A stretch of DNA of 64,000 nucleotides from the NCBI RefSeq assembly GCF_009936275.1, contig NZ_AP019797.1, positions 1,355,501 through 1,419,500 of the forward strand, given 5' to 3'. The notes below the pieces were generated by a model. That model made no database searches. It was given only the letters and a program-made list of their open reading frames with translations, and had not been told where the DNA came from. The first letter of the stretch is position 1, and every line of letters begins with the position of its first letter. Positions 17,148-26,269 of this stretch are shown piece by piece. The DNA comes from Rhodothermus marinus (GTDB lineage Bacteria; Bacteroidota; Rhodothermia; Rhodothermales; Rhodothermaceae). A program made the position numbers and the translations under genes.

Positions 17148-18302
17148 ATGCGGATCGGTCTGCTATTTCCGGCATTGCCGCCGGCGCTGGACGGCATCGG
17201 GGATCACACGGCGCATCTGGCGGCCGCGCTGGCGGCCGAAGGCGCGTCGGTGCGGGTGTGGACGGCACAGCCGGAGGCCACGTCGATCCCGGGCGTCGAG
17301 GTCGTGCGGGCGTTTCGCTATCCACCTCGGCGTGGCGTCCGGGCACTGGTGGCGGCCGTATCGGCCGATCCGCCCGACTGGCTGGTCGTGCAGTTCAATC
17401 AGTTCAGCTACGGCCGCTGGGGACTGAACCCATTCTTGCCAATTGCGCTGCACTTGTTGCGTCGCCGCTGTCCCTCGATGCGGCTGGCCGTGATGTTCCA
17501 TGAGGACTTTGTGCCGCCTTCAAGCTGGAAGAACCGGGTGTTTCGTTTGTGGCAGATTCCGCAGTTTCGGGCGCTGGGACGAATGGCCGACGTGGTGGCG
17601 TTTTCGATCCAGCCGTGGGTGGCGCGGTACCGGAGCTGGTTTCCGCAGGCGCAGGTGGTGCACTGGCCGGTGGGGTCGAATATTCCGGACGTGGGCTGTG
17701 CGCGCGAGGAGGCACGCCAGCGGCTGGGTCTGGACCCGGAAACGCTCGTGGTGGGGGTGTTCGGAACGATCGGGTCCGGCCGGCTGACCGATTACATCCG
17801 GGCGGCCATCGAACAGCTGGACAATGCCGGGGTGTGCTTTGCGGTGTGGTACGTGGGCCCACACGGCGAGCGACTTCGCGCACAGTTGCCCCCCGGTGTT
17901 TCGTTTCGGGACGCCGGGGCGTTACCTGGCGAGGCGGTTTCGGTGCATCTTTCGGCGATGGATCTGCTGCTGGCACCGTTTGTTGACGGGGCTTCGACGC
18001 GGCGGGGTTCGATGATCGCGGGATTGCAGCACGGGCTGGCCGTGCTCAGCACCGACGGACCGCTGACCGATTCGATGCTGCGGGCCGAGCACGGGCGGTC
18101 GTTGTGGCTGACGCCAGTAGGAGACCGCGAGGCGTTTGCCGGAGCGGCGCTGGAGCTGGCGCGACGTTCGGCGTTGCAGGAGATGCTGGGGCAGAACGCC
18201 CGGCGTTTCTATGCGGCACAGCTTGACTGGCCGGTACTGGCCCGGCGGGTGATGCAGACGCTGGAAGAAGCGGCCTCGAACGTTGTCGTGCAGGTGTCAT
18301 GA
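17148..18302 (+). CDS. GT4-family glycosyltransferase
   Basis: 384 aa. Opens RIGLLFPALPPALDGIGDHTAHLAAAL with the GIGD acceptor loop; donor domain has LVVGVFGTIGSGR near 205-217, then LLLAPFVDGASTRRGSMIAGLQHGLAVLST near 278-306, where E of the usual E-x7-E is replaced by T/R residues, a variant seen in the GT4 set acting on capsule sugars. Ends with ATGA overlap to the next GT4 gene, so the two are probably co-translated. Confidence 0.82.
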   Translation: MRIGLLFPALPPALDGIGDHTAHLAAALAAEGASVRVWTAQPEATSIPGVEVVRAFRYPPRRGVRALVAAVSADPPDWLVVQFNQFSYGRWGLNPFLPIALHLLRRRCPSMRLAVMFHEDFVPPSSWKNRVFRLWQIPQFRALGRMADVVAFSIQPWVARYRSWFPQAQVVHWPVGSNIPDVGCAREEARQRLGLDPETLVVGVFGTIGSGRLTDYIRAAIEQLDNAGVCFAVWYVGPHGERLRAQLPPGVSFRDAGALPGEAVSVHLSAMDLLLAPFVDGASTRRGSMIAGLQHGLAVLSTDGPLTDSMLRAEHGRSLWLTPVGDREAFAGAALELARRSALQEMLGQNARRFYAAQLDWPVLARRVMQTLEEAASNVVVQVS

Positions 18303-19459
18303 AGGTGGCGATTCTCATGCCCCTGGCCGAGCAGCGCGGTGGGGCCGAGCAGCTTCTGCGCCTGTTTCTCCGCCATGCCCCCGGGGCGCCGGACGCCTGG
18401 CCACTCGTGTTTTTTGAACCCGGACCGCTGGTGGAAGAAGCGCGTGCGCTGGGCTTCCCGGCGCAGGTGATCCGGGCCGGTCGGTTGCGGCAGCCCGTCC
18501 GCTATCTGCAGACGGTCCGGCGGCTTGCGCGGTGGTTCCGGCAGGAAAGCCTTACGCTGGTGCTGAGCTGGATGGGCAAAGCGCACCTGTATGGCGGCGT
18601 GGCGGCCCGGCTGGCAGGGGTCCCGGCGGTCTGGTTTCAGCACGGGATTCCGATGCGGGATTCGTGGATGGATCGATGGATTACGCGGATGCCGGCCGCC
18701 GGCGTGCTGGCCTGTTCCGAGGCGGCCGCCGCGGCCCAGCGGCGGTTGCGTCCGGTGCGTCCGGTGGTCGTCGTCCATCCGGCGGCCGAGCTGACGGCGT
18801 TTGATCCCGATCGGCTACCTGCACCTACGGAAGCCCGCCGCCAGCTCGGGTTGCCCGAAAGCGGGCCGCTGATCGGTATGGTGGGGCGTCTGCAGCGCTG
18901 GAAGGGCATGCATACGCTCGTGCAGGCCATGCCGCATATTCTGGAGAGACACCCTGAGGCCCGGGCCGTGATCGTCGGGGGACGCCACGAGCTGGAGCCG
19001 GATTACGAACCCTGGCTGCGCAGCTTGATTACCCGGCTTGGCCTGCAGGATCGGGTCTGGCTGGCGGGGTTTCAGACGGACATCCCGTTGTGGATGCAGG
19101 CGATGGATGTGGTCGTGCATGCCTCGGACCGGGAGCCGTTCGGGATCGTGGTGGTCGAAGCCCTGGCGCTGGGCAAACCCGTGGTGGCCGGGGCCGAAGG
19201 CGGTCCGCGCGAGATCATTACCGAGGGTGTGGACGGCCTGCTGACCCCCTACGAAGACGCCGAAACGCTGGCCCGACAAATCCTGCGCTATCTGGATGAC
19301 CCGGATTTTGCCCGACGGGTAGGCGAGGCGGCCCGCCGCCGCGCCCGGGATTTCTCGCCGGAAGCGTTTGCGCGGCGGGTCACGGACGTCCTGCGAGATT
19401 TCGGGGAAATGGCCAATCGGATTGCGCCGGAGGCGCATGAAAAACGGCGTGACGGATGA
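18299..19459 (+). CDS. GT4-family glycosyltransferase
   Basis: 386 aa. Starts KVAILMPLAEQRGGAEQLLRLFL with the GGAE loop typical of GT4; LIGMVGRLQRWKGMHTLVQAM near 199-219 and the E-x7-E segment DREPFGIVVVEALALGKPVV near 281-300 (E283/E291 positions) complete a canonical donor site. A retaining enzyme using a nucleotide sugar. Its stop overlaps the most upstream ATG of the Y1 transposase gene. Confidence 0.9.
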   Translation: MKVAILMPLAEQRGGAEQLLRLFLRHAPGAPDAWPLVFFEPGPLVEEARALGFPAQVIRAGRLRQPVRYLQTVRRLARWFRQESLTLVLSWMGKAHLYGGVAARLAGVPAVWFQHGIPMRDSWMDRWITRMPAAGVLACSEAAAAAQRRLRPVRPVVVVHPAAELTAFDPDRLPAPTEARRQLGLPESGPLIGMVGRLQRWKGMHTLVQAMPHILERHPEARAVIVGGRHELEPDYEPWLRSLITRLGLQDRVWLAGFQTDIPLWMQAMDVVVHASDREPFGIVVVEALALGKPVVAGAEGGPREIITEGVDGLLTPYEDAETLARQILRYLDDPDFARRVGEAARRRARDFSPEAFARRVTDVLRDFGEMANRIAPEAHEKRRDG

Positions 19460-19515
19460 TGCGCCGGGCGGTGAATGGTTGCATTTTGCAAGATGCGATC
19501 ACGTGTCGTGACATC

Positions 19516-20100
19516 ATGGACGGGGCGCGGTATCATCGGCGATCGATTCGCCTGAAGGGATACGATTACACGCAACCCGGTGCCTATTTCGTCACCGTCG
19601 TGACGCAGGATCGGGTGTGTCTGTTCGGGGAAATTGTTGACGGACGTATGCGGTTGAACAGGCCGGGTAAAATTGTGTACGAGGAATGGTTTAGAACGGC
19701 ACGATTGCGGCCCTACGTGGAATTACGCCCGGACGAATTCATCGTCATGCCCAACCATATTCACGGCATCATTCGGATTGTGGATATAATCGATGATAAC
19801 AATGTAGGGGCACGGCGCCGCCCTGTAGGGGCACGGCGCCGCCGTGCCCCTACATCGGGGACGACGTTGGAACAATTCGGGCGCCCTGTGTCAGGATCGA
19901 TTCCCACCATCATCCGGGCGTTCAAATCGGCCACCACGCGTCGGATCAACGAATGGCGGGGTACGCCGGGTGCCCGCGTCTGGCAACGCAATTACTGGGA
20001 ACATATCGTCCGAAATGAAAAGGCCCTGGAACGTATTCGTCGATACATTGTGACCAACCCGGCCCGCTGGCAGATGGATCGTGAAAATCCCTATCGATAA
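19516..20100 (+). CDS. REP-associated tyrosine transposase (RAYT, Y1/TnpA_REP type)
   Basis: 194 aa from ATG 19516 (open to 19456). Y1_Tnp fold: RLKGYDYTQPGAYFVTVVTQDR, the HUH motif VMPNHIHGIIRI, and a C-terminal helix RNEKALERIRRYIVTNPARW with the likely nucleophile Tyr. RAYTs are single-copy, IS200-like enzymes that process REP palindromes. Between the HUH and the Tyr the gene contains two 21-bp direct repeats (19803-19823 and 19824 on) and a 14-bp inverted repeat that read in frame as VGARRRP-VGARRRR, an in-frame REP insertion. It interrupts the glycosyltransferase series but has the same strand. Confidence 0.85.
   Translation: MDGARYHRRSIRLKGYDYTQPGAYFVTVVTQDRVCLFGEIVDGRMRLNRPGKIVYEEWFRTARLRPYVELRPDEFIVMPNHIHGIIRIVDIIDDNNVGARRRPVGARRRRAPTSGTTLEQFGRPVSGSIPTIIRAFKSATTRRINEWRGTPGARVWQRNYWEHIVRNEKALERIRRYIVTNPARWQMDRENPYR
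19803..19854. repeat. REP-type palindrome inside the RAYT coding sequence
   Basis: Unit TGTAGGGGCACGGCGCCGCC occurs at 19803-19822 and again at 19824-19843 (period 21 bp, so the frame is kept). The second unit forms a perfect 14-bp inverted repeat: 19824-19837 pairs with 19841-19854, loop GCC. Related half units lie at about 10275-10340. Such palindromes are known targets of RAYT proteins in other genomes; that this RAYT acts on this palindrome is inference. Confidence 0.75.
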
Positions 20101-20115
20101 CCATAACAGAACACC

Positions 20116-21561
20116 ATGCGGTTGACATTTTCCATATCGGGCCCTACGGCAACGGCCATTTCCTGGCGGCGGGCGCTGGGACTGTGGTTGCTTGGGGCGC
20201 TCAGCATCGGCGCCGTGCTGTTTTTGCTGCTGACGGGCCACGGCCGACTGGCGCTGACGCTCATGTTGCTGGAATTGTTCGTGGCCATGGCCACCTTCAA
20301 CGTGCGCGTGGCCATCCTGGCCGTGTTCGCCTATCTGATCGTGCTGGGCGACCTGCGGCGGCTGTTGATTCCGCTGTTTGGCTGGTCGGGTACCGATCCG
20401 CTGCTGGTGGTGGGGAGTGCCTTTGCGCTGGTAGTGGTGGCCGGGGCGCTGGTCAACCGGGAGATCCGCTTCGACACGAAGCTGGCAAAATGGACGCTGG
20501 CGCTCATGGCCATCATGGTGCTGCAGATTTTCAACCCGAAGCAGGGCGGGTTGATGGTGGGGCTGGCCGGGGCCATGTTTCTGATCGTGCCGATCTGCTG
20601 GTTCTGGGTGGGACGCACCTATGCCACGCCGGCCTTCCTGCGCACGCTGCTGTACGGTCTGGTGCTTCCCATGGCGCTGGTGGCCGCCGCCTACGGTACC
20701 TATCAGGTTTTCTTTGGCTACCTGCCGCACCAGCAGCGCTGGCTGGAAATGAACTGGTACGCCGGGCTGGGCGACCCGAACAATCCGGCGCCCATCTCGC
20801 TATTTGCATCGAATACAGAGTATGGCATGTTCATCAGCATCGGGGCTGTGCTGAGCTGGGCTGCTTTTCTCAAGGGAAACCGGAGTGCTGGACTGCTGGT
20901 GCCGCCACTCCTGGTAGCCGTGGCGCTGACCGGAAGCCGCGGTCCCCTGTTTTTCTCGCTGGCCGCAATGGTGGCCCTCTGGGCCGTGCTTTCACGTTCG
21001 ACGACGGCCTGGGTGTTGCGCGGGGCACTGGCCGCCGTGCTGGCGGCCGTGGGGCTGGTCTGGAGTCTGACCCAGGCGACGCAACTGGGGCTGGATCCGC
21101 ATGTTCAGGCAAGGCTGGAGCGCCAGGCTCAGGAATTCGTTCACGCCCGAAAGGGTGAGGTCGAGTACAGCTCCGCGGAAAATCACTTCATGATGATGGT
21201 GCGGGGCTATCTGTATCCCCTCAAAGAACCACTGGGGCTGGGGATCGGGGCGGTTACCAAGGCGGCCGGAAAATTCGGAGGACGCTCGTACAACACCGAA
21301 ACACATCTGGGCAACAGCTTTGTGGCTCTGGGTTTGCCCGGGGGCATACTTTATCATCTGATCATCGGGCTCTTGCTCCTGACAGCGCTGCGCTACTGGA
21401 TACGAACCCGTAGCCTGACGGCGCTGGCGATGCTGGGCATCCTGGGTGTGACGATGGCCAATTTGCTGAACGGGGAAGCCTATGCCGTCGGACCACTGAC
21501 CGCGCTGTGTGCGGGGGCTGTGGATCGCCTCGCGTCTGATCAGCCCGCCGAGCCAACCTGA
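20116..21561 (+). CDS. O-antigen polymerase/ligase-like membrane protein (Wzy/WaaL family)
   Basis: 481 aa, almost wholly hydrophobic, with around 11-12 predicted TM segments by eye from residue 18 to 465. A long periplasmic loop near residues 305-400 contains the AENHFMMMVRGYLYPLKEPLGLGIGA and TETHLGNSFVALGLPGG type segments (H/N-rich, then GLPG) seen in Wzy_C/O-antigen-ligase proteins. It would polymerise or ligate lipid-linked repeat units flipped by a transporter such as the ABC protein at the start of the window. Only one such gene is visible. Confidence 0.82.
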   Translation: MRLTFSISGPTATAISWRRALGLWLLGALSIGAVLFLLLTGHGRLALTLMLLELFVAMATFNVRVAILAVFAYLIVLGDLRRLLIPLFGWSGTDPLLVVGSAFALVVVAGALVNREIRFDTKLAKWTLALMAIMVLQIFNPKQGGLMVGLAGAMFLIVPICWFWVGRTYATPAFLRTLLYGLVLPMALVAAAYGTYQVFFGYLPHQQRWLEMNWYAGLGDPNNPAPISLFASNTEYGMFISIGAVLSWAAFLKGNRSAGLLVPPLLVAVALTGSRGPLFFSLAAMVALWAVLSRSTTAWVLRGALAAVLAAVGLVWSLTQATQLGLDPHVQARLERQAQEFVHARKGEVEYSSAENHFMMMVRGYLYPLKEPLGLGIGAVTKAAGKFGGRSYNTETHLGNSFVALGLPGGILYHLIIGLLLLTALRYWIRTRSLTALAMLGILGVTMANLLNGEAYAVGPLTALCAGAVDRLASDQPAEPT

Positions 21562-22666
21562 TGGGTGCGCCCAATCAATATTACCGATGCCTGAGGTATC
21601 GGGAGACGCCGGAGCCGGTGGCGCTTTCCCGACCGCCGGCACGGCCGTCCTATCTCCACCGGGTGCTGCAGGTGGTGGAGTCGGAGCTTGAGGGGCCGGG
21701 CTCACCTTTTTCATTACATGGAAGCTGGATGTGCTACCGGAGTACGGCGATCATGTGGTGGCCATCGTCATGGGGGATGAATGGAGCCAGATCCCGGCCT
21801 ACGTCGATCGGGTGCTGGTGACGTTCAAGTGCTACGGGATCTATCCGCGGCTCGGCGTGCGGCCCCTGCGTCGGCCTTCTTACCTGAACATGCTGGTATT
21901 TTTGCGGCATCTGCGTGTGCTGGCGCACTGGCTCCCCGGTGCGTTTCGGTACGGCGGCCGCTATCTGCAACGGCGGCTGCAGGGCAGTGCCATGCCGCCG
22001 GTTTACGATCTGCCGCTGGGATACGGCAACCAGTTGCCGCTGCCCGTGCAGCCCATCGAAACGCGGCCGATCGATCTATTTTTTGCCGGAAGCGTCGAAC
22101 AGGGGTTCCCGAGATGGCTCTGGTCGCCGCACCGCTGGTTTCCCAGCCCAAAGCGGGTTTCCCGAGAGCGTATGCTCCGGACGCTGGAGGCCCTGCAGCG
22201 TCGCTTTCCGGAACTGCGTGTTTTCGTGCATACGAACGCCCGTTTTGTGCTCAATGCGCTGGAGTACGGGCTGACCGAGCCCGGCGAAGTGCTGGATACC
22301 GAGGCCTACTCGCGGGCGCTCATGGACAGTAAGATCTGTCTGGCGCCGAGAGGCACCTCGGCCGATACGTTCCGGCTGTTCGAAGGGCTGCGGTATGGGT
22401 GTGTGGTGATCACGGAGCGGTTACCGGCCCGCTGGTTCTATCGGAATGCCCCGGTCGTCCAGATCGACGACTGGCGCGAACTCCACCGGCTGGTGCCGGA
22501 ATTGCTGGGAGACGCCCGGCGTCTGCGGGAGCTTTCGCAGGCGGCGTTGCACTGGTGGCGGTCGGTCGCCTCCGAAGAAGCCATCGGGCGCTGGATGGCC
22601 GAACGGATCCGGGAGCGACGGCAACAGGTCGCCACGGCTTCGTCTGAAACGGTACCGGTAGGATGA
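21561..22666 (+). pseudogene. Exostosin-like (GT47-type) glycosyltransferase with a frameshift
   Basis: Frame 1 runs from ATG 21561 (coupled to the previous stop, TGATGG) through ESELEGPGSPF; the protein then continues in another frame as FFITWKLDVLPEYGDHVVAIV. One extra T in the T5 run at 21707-21711 restores a single 368-aa frame. The downstream part has DLFFAGSVEQ, and KICLAPRGTSADTFRLFEGLRYGCVVI near the end, which is the exostosin signature. A GTG at 21731 could yield 311 aa lacking the first strands. The cause may be a real mutation, phase variation at the T-tract, or a sequencing error. Confidence 0.75.
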
Positions 22667-23823
22667 TTCATCTGGCGTTCATCACGCACAATGTGATTCC
22701 CGGCGACGGGCAGGGACGTGTCAACTTCGAGCTGGCGCGCTATTTTCTGCTGCGCGGCGCCACGGTGACGCTGTTTGCCGATAAAGTGGACCGGCGGCTG
22801 CTCGAAATGGGCGCTTCCTGGGTGCCCGTGCACACGGGACCGCTCGGCGAGGCCGTCGATCTCTACAAGGTCTGGCGCTTCCGGGAGCTTTCCGATCGCA
22901 TCCTGGCCACGATGGATCACCTGTTCGACGTGATCATGGGCTGCGGGGTGGTCACGCGCTTTCCGCACACGGTCAACGCCGTCCACTTCGTGCACGGTAC
23001 CTGGCTGCGTTCGCCCTACCATCCCGCCCGGCAGAGCCGGCACCCCCGCGCGCTGTATCAGAAACTGTTCTCGCAGCTCAACGCCGAGTGGGAGCAGGAG
23101 GCGTTCATTCAGGCCCGGCAGATCGTGGCCGTTTCCGAGATGGTACGGGACGAGCTGATTGCCGTGGGGGTGCCGCCGGAGCGCATCGAGGTGATCGTAA
23201 ACGGGGTGGATCTGGCCGAATTTCATCCCGGTCGGGCCGACCGGGGCCGCCTGGGATTACCCGAAGGAGTGCCGCTGGCGCTGTTTGTGGGCGACATTCG
23301 CTCGACCATCAAGAACCTGGACGGCGTGTTGCATGCGCTGCAGCAGGTGCCGGCGCTGCACGTGGCCGTGGTCGGACGGCTGCCGGGCAGCCCGTATCCC
23401 GCGCTGGCCGAGCAGCTCGGCGTGGCCGACCGTGTGCATTTTCTGGGCTTCCGGCGCGACGTTGCCTCGCTGATGCGGGCCGTGGACTTTTTCGTGCTGC
23501 CCTCGCGGCGCGACTCGTGTCCGCTGGTGCTGCTCGAAGCAATGGCCAGCGGGCTGCCGGTGATCGTTTCGCGACAGGTGGGGACGGCCAACCTGGTGGG
23601 CGAAGCCGGCTTTGTGATCGAAAACCCGGAAGATCACGAGGCGCTGGCGCAGGCGATGACCACGCTGACGCGGGAGCCTGACCTCCGACATGAAATGGGT
23701 CGGAAGGCCCGGGCCGTTGCCGAGGAGCATAGCTGGGAGCGCATGGCCTCGCGCTATGCGGCGCTGTTCGAGCGGCTGATGGGCCGCAAGTTTCCGTTGC
23801 CGGAACTGTACACAGTAGAATAA
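22663..23823 (+). CDS. GT4-family glycosyltransferase
   Basis: 386 aa; ATGA overlap with the frameshifted gene before it. IHLAFITHNVIPGDGQGRVNFELA (GQGR acceptor loop), EVIVNGVDLAEFHPG near 175-190, LALFVGDIRSTIKNLDGVLHAL, and the E-x7-E segment SRRDSCPLVLLEAMASGLPV near 280-300. A regular GT-B retaining enzyme. Confidence 0.9.
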   Translation: MIHLAFITHNVIPGDGQGRVNFELARYFLLRGATVTLFADKVDRRLLEMGASWVPVHTGPLGEAVDLYKVWRFRELSDRILATMDHLFDVIMGCGVVTRFPHTVNAVHFVHGTWLRSPYHPARQSRHPRALYQKLFSQLNAEWEQEAFIQARQIVAVSEMVRDELIAVGVPPERIEVIVNGVDLAEFHPGRADRGRLGLPEGVPLALFVGDIRSTIKNLDGVLHALQQVPALHVAVVGRLPGSPYPALAEQLGVADRVHFLGFRRDVASLMRAVDFFVLPSRRDSCPLVLLEAMASGLPVIVSRQVGTANLVGEAGFVIENPEDHEALAQAMTTLTREPDLRHEMGRKARAVAEEHSWERMASRYAALFERLMGRKFPLPELYTVE

Positions 23824-23831
23824 GCGGCACA

Positions 23832-24977
23832 ATGAAGTTACTGGTGATCAGCCATGCATGTGTTACTCCTATTAATCAGGATTTCTGGAGTTTTGTCATG
23901 CATAAATATGGGTGGAATATAGATCTTGTTGTTCCAGAAACATGGAGAGGAGAATATGGTCTTGTTGCTGCACAGAGATGGAAGAGCTTTACAGGCAGAA
24001 TATGGAAGTTACCTGTTTTATTTTCAGGATCTGTTCCATTGCATATTTACAGGGCAAGACTTGACAAAGTGATCGAGAAAGTTGATCCAGATGTTGTATA
24101 TGTCCATCATGAGCCTTACGGACTGGCAACTTTCCAATGGTATCTGGCTAATAAGATCGCAAAAAGTGTTCCCATAGGTTTTTTTTCATGGCAGAACATT
24201 CTGAAGAATTATCCGCTACCTATCCAGGTGGGAGAACAATGGGTTTATAGAAATAGCAGTTTTGCTTTTGTGGGTTCTAAAGGAGCCGAAGAAGTGTTGC
24301 GCGAGAAAGGATATAAAGGACCAGTATATTACAAGCCGGGCTTTGTGAATCTCGATATATACAAGCCATATCCGGAGGAAGCCAGAAAAATAAGGAGAGA
24401 ATTAGGTGTTGAAGATAAATATGTTATAGGTTTTGTTGGTAGATTAGTAAGGGAAAAAGGTGTTGTTACTTTAGTTAAGGCTCTGGGCTTGCTTGATGAT
24501 AGGCTTGATTGGGTATGTTTTTTTATCGGAAAGGGAAACTTGTTAGATTTTTTAAAGAGCGAGTCTGTGCGTCTGGGAATTGATAGAAGAGTAATATTTA
24601 TGGATTACATTAAGCATGAAAATATCCCTTATTATCTGTCTTTGATGGATTTGTTGATTCTGCCTTCTGAAACTCAAAAAAACTGGAAAGAGCAATTTGG
24701 GCGCGTCATTATTGAGGCAATGGCCTGTGGGACACCAGTGATTGGTTCAAGTTGTGGAGAAATACCTCATCTTATCCAGAAGACAGGAGGCGGATTGATC
24801 TTCCGTGAAGGAAATTACGAAGAGTTAGCTGAGTGTATTGTTAAATTGTTGAATGATGAAGCGCTTAGAAACAACCTGGTAATCAGAGGTGGCAATGTGG
24901 TTAGAAATGAATATTCTCTGGAAGCTGTAGCTTCAGCCTTTGTCTGTAATCTTAAGCGCGTTCTGAGAGGATTTTAA
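23832..24977 (+). CDS. GT4-family glycosyltransferase, AT-rich (likely acquired)
   Basis: 381 aa. KLLVISHACVTPINQDFW at the start; IGFVGRLVREKGVVTLVKAL near 199-218; EQFGRVIIEAMACGTPVIGSSCGEIP near 290-315 with the E-x7-E pair. Composition is far more AT-rich than both neighbours from the first codons to the stop, and codon use shifts (AGA, ATA, AAT), so it seems a recently imported gene placed between GC-rich glycosyltransferase genes. No mobile element remains next to it. Confidence 0.88.
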   Translation: MKLLVISHACVTPINQDFWSFVMHKYGWNIDLVVPETWRGEYGLVAAQRWKSFTGRIWKLPVLFSGSVPLHIYRARLDKVIEKVDPDVVYVHHEPYGLATFQWYLANKIAKSVPIGFFSWQNILKNYPLPIQVGEQWVYRNSSFAFVGSKGAEEVLREKGYKGPVYYKPGFVNLDIYKPYPEEARKIRRELGVEDKYVIGFVGRLVREKGVVTLVKALGLLDDRLDWVCFFIGKGNLLDFLKSESVRLGIDRRVIFMDYIKHENIPYYLSLMDLLILPSETQKNWKEQFGRVIIEAMACGTPVIGSSCGEIPHLIQKTGGGLIFREGNYEELAECIVKLLNDEALRNNLVIRGGNVVRNEYSLEAVASAFVCNLKRVLRGF

Positions 24978-24981
24978 TGAT

Positions 24982-26241
24982 ATGCGGATTGCCTGTTACG
25001 CGCTGGTGGAGCAGCACGCCGGGAGCGTGGCGTCGGCCAACTACCTGATTCTGGAGGAACTGCTGCGGCGGGGGCATCAGGTGGACCTGTTCGCCAAGGC
25101 CGACTTTGTGCGTCGGCCGGAAGGGCTGGAACGCTGGCCGAATTTCCACTACGAAGGCGTGTTGCTGGAGCGGTTGGGGGCGTTGCGCGACCGGTGGCGT
25201 CCGCTCCTTCGTGGCGGTCTGGAACGTGTGGTGGAAGACTGGATCTATCGCCGACATCTGGAGGCCATTGCCCGTCGGGTAGCCGAACGGCACCGACAGC
25301 AGCCCTACGACGTGTTGCTGTTTCTGGGCGTGGGGGCTCAGTTCGAGGTGGCGGGGCTTCCGGCGGTGGCCTGGTTGCAGGGCCCTCCGCAGACCGAATG
25401 GCAGGCGATCCATCGGCTCCGGCACCGACTGATCGAACTGGCCGGCCGGATGCTCTACTGGAAGCTCCGGGTCTTTTACCGACACCGGCAGCGCGTGGCG
25501 CGACGTGAGCTGACCCGCTGCCGGGCCGTGATCTGCGGCAGTGAATGGAGTCGGCAGCACGTGATCGCCTTTGGCGTGCCAGCCGAGCGTGTGTTCGCGC
25601 TGCCCTATCCGTTCGATCTGGAGCTGTTTCGGCCTGAGCCGAACGTACCGCCAAGGCATCCGGGCCGACGGACGTTCCTCTGGCTGGGGCGTATCGACCC
25701 GCGCAAGCGACTGGATCTGATGCTGGAAGCCTTTGCCCTGCTGCTGGAAAAACGCCGCGACGTGCATCTGGAGATCATCGGACGCTTCACCTATGCCCCC
25801 GAGTACCGGCGGCTGATCGAGGATTTTCCGTTCCCGGAGCATCTGACCTACGCGCCTTATATCGCGCGAACCGAAGTGCCGGATCTGCTGCGTTCGGTAG
25901 ATGTGATTGTGCAGCCCAGCGAAGACGAAAATTTTGGTTCCACGGTGGCCGAGGCGCTCTGCTGCGGCAAGCCCGTGGTGGTGGGTCCCACGAACGGCAC
26001 CGGCGAATACTGCGGAGCGGCTGCTTTTCGGTTCGAACGCTACACGCCCGCGTCGCTCTGCGCGGCGCTGGAGGCTGCGCTGCAGGCTATCGAAACCGAT
26101 CCGGCCGGCCTGGCGGCCATGGCCCGTCAGATCGCGGAGGAGCAGTTCGAGGTGCGCCGGGTGGTGGATCGGCTGGAGGAGATTCTGACGTGGACGGCAG
26201 GCGTGCAGTCCCTTCGGGAGCCGGCACGGCAGACCGGATGA
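24982..26241 (+). CDS. GT4-family glycosyltransferase
   Basis: 419 aa. RIACYALVEQHAGSVASANYLILEELL; ICGSEWSRQHVIAFGVPAERV near 182-202; FLWLGRIDPRKRLDLMLEAF near 231-250; QPSEDENFGSTVAEALCCGKPVVVG near 311-335 holds the E-x7-E pair. Canonical GT-B enzyme; the 5-nt gap to the preceding AT-rich gene marks an abrupt return to high GC. Confidence 0.88.
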   Translation: MRIACYALVEQHAGSVASANYLILEELLRRGHQVDLFAKADFVRRPEGLERWPNFHYEGVLLERLGALRDRWRPLLRGGLERVVEDWIYRRHLEAIARRVAERHRQQPYDVLLFLGVGAQFEVAGLPAVAWLQGPPQTEWQAIHRLRHRLIELAGRMLYWKLRVFYRHRQRVARRELTRCRAVICGSEWSRQHVIAFGVPAERVFALPYPFDLELFRPEPNVPPRHPGRRTFLWLGRIDPRKRLDLMLEAFALLLEKRRDVHLEIIGRFTYAPEYRRLIEDFPFPEHLTYAPYIARTEVPDLLRSVDVIVQPSEDENFGSTVAEALCCGKPVVVGPTNGTGEYCGAAAFRFERYTPASLCAALEAALQAIETDPAGLAAMARQIAEEQFEVRRVVDRLEEILTWTAGVQSLREPARQTG

Positions 26242-26269
26242 ACATAGCTTAGGGGGCGGTAAAGCAAAC

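Noticed and set aside
19803-19854. Possible start of a CRISPR-like array
   Set aside because: Only two units with no spacers; it is a REP palindrome.
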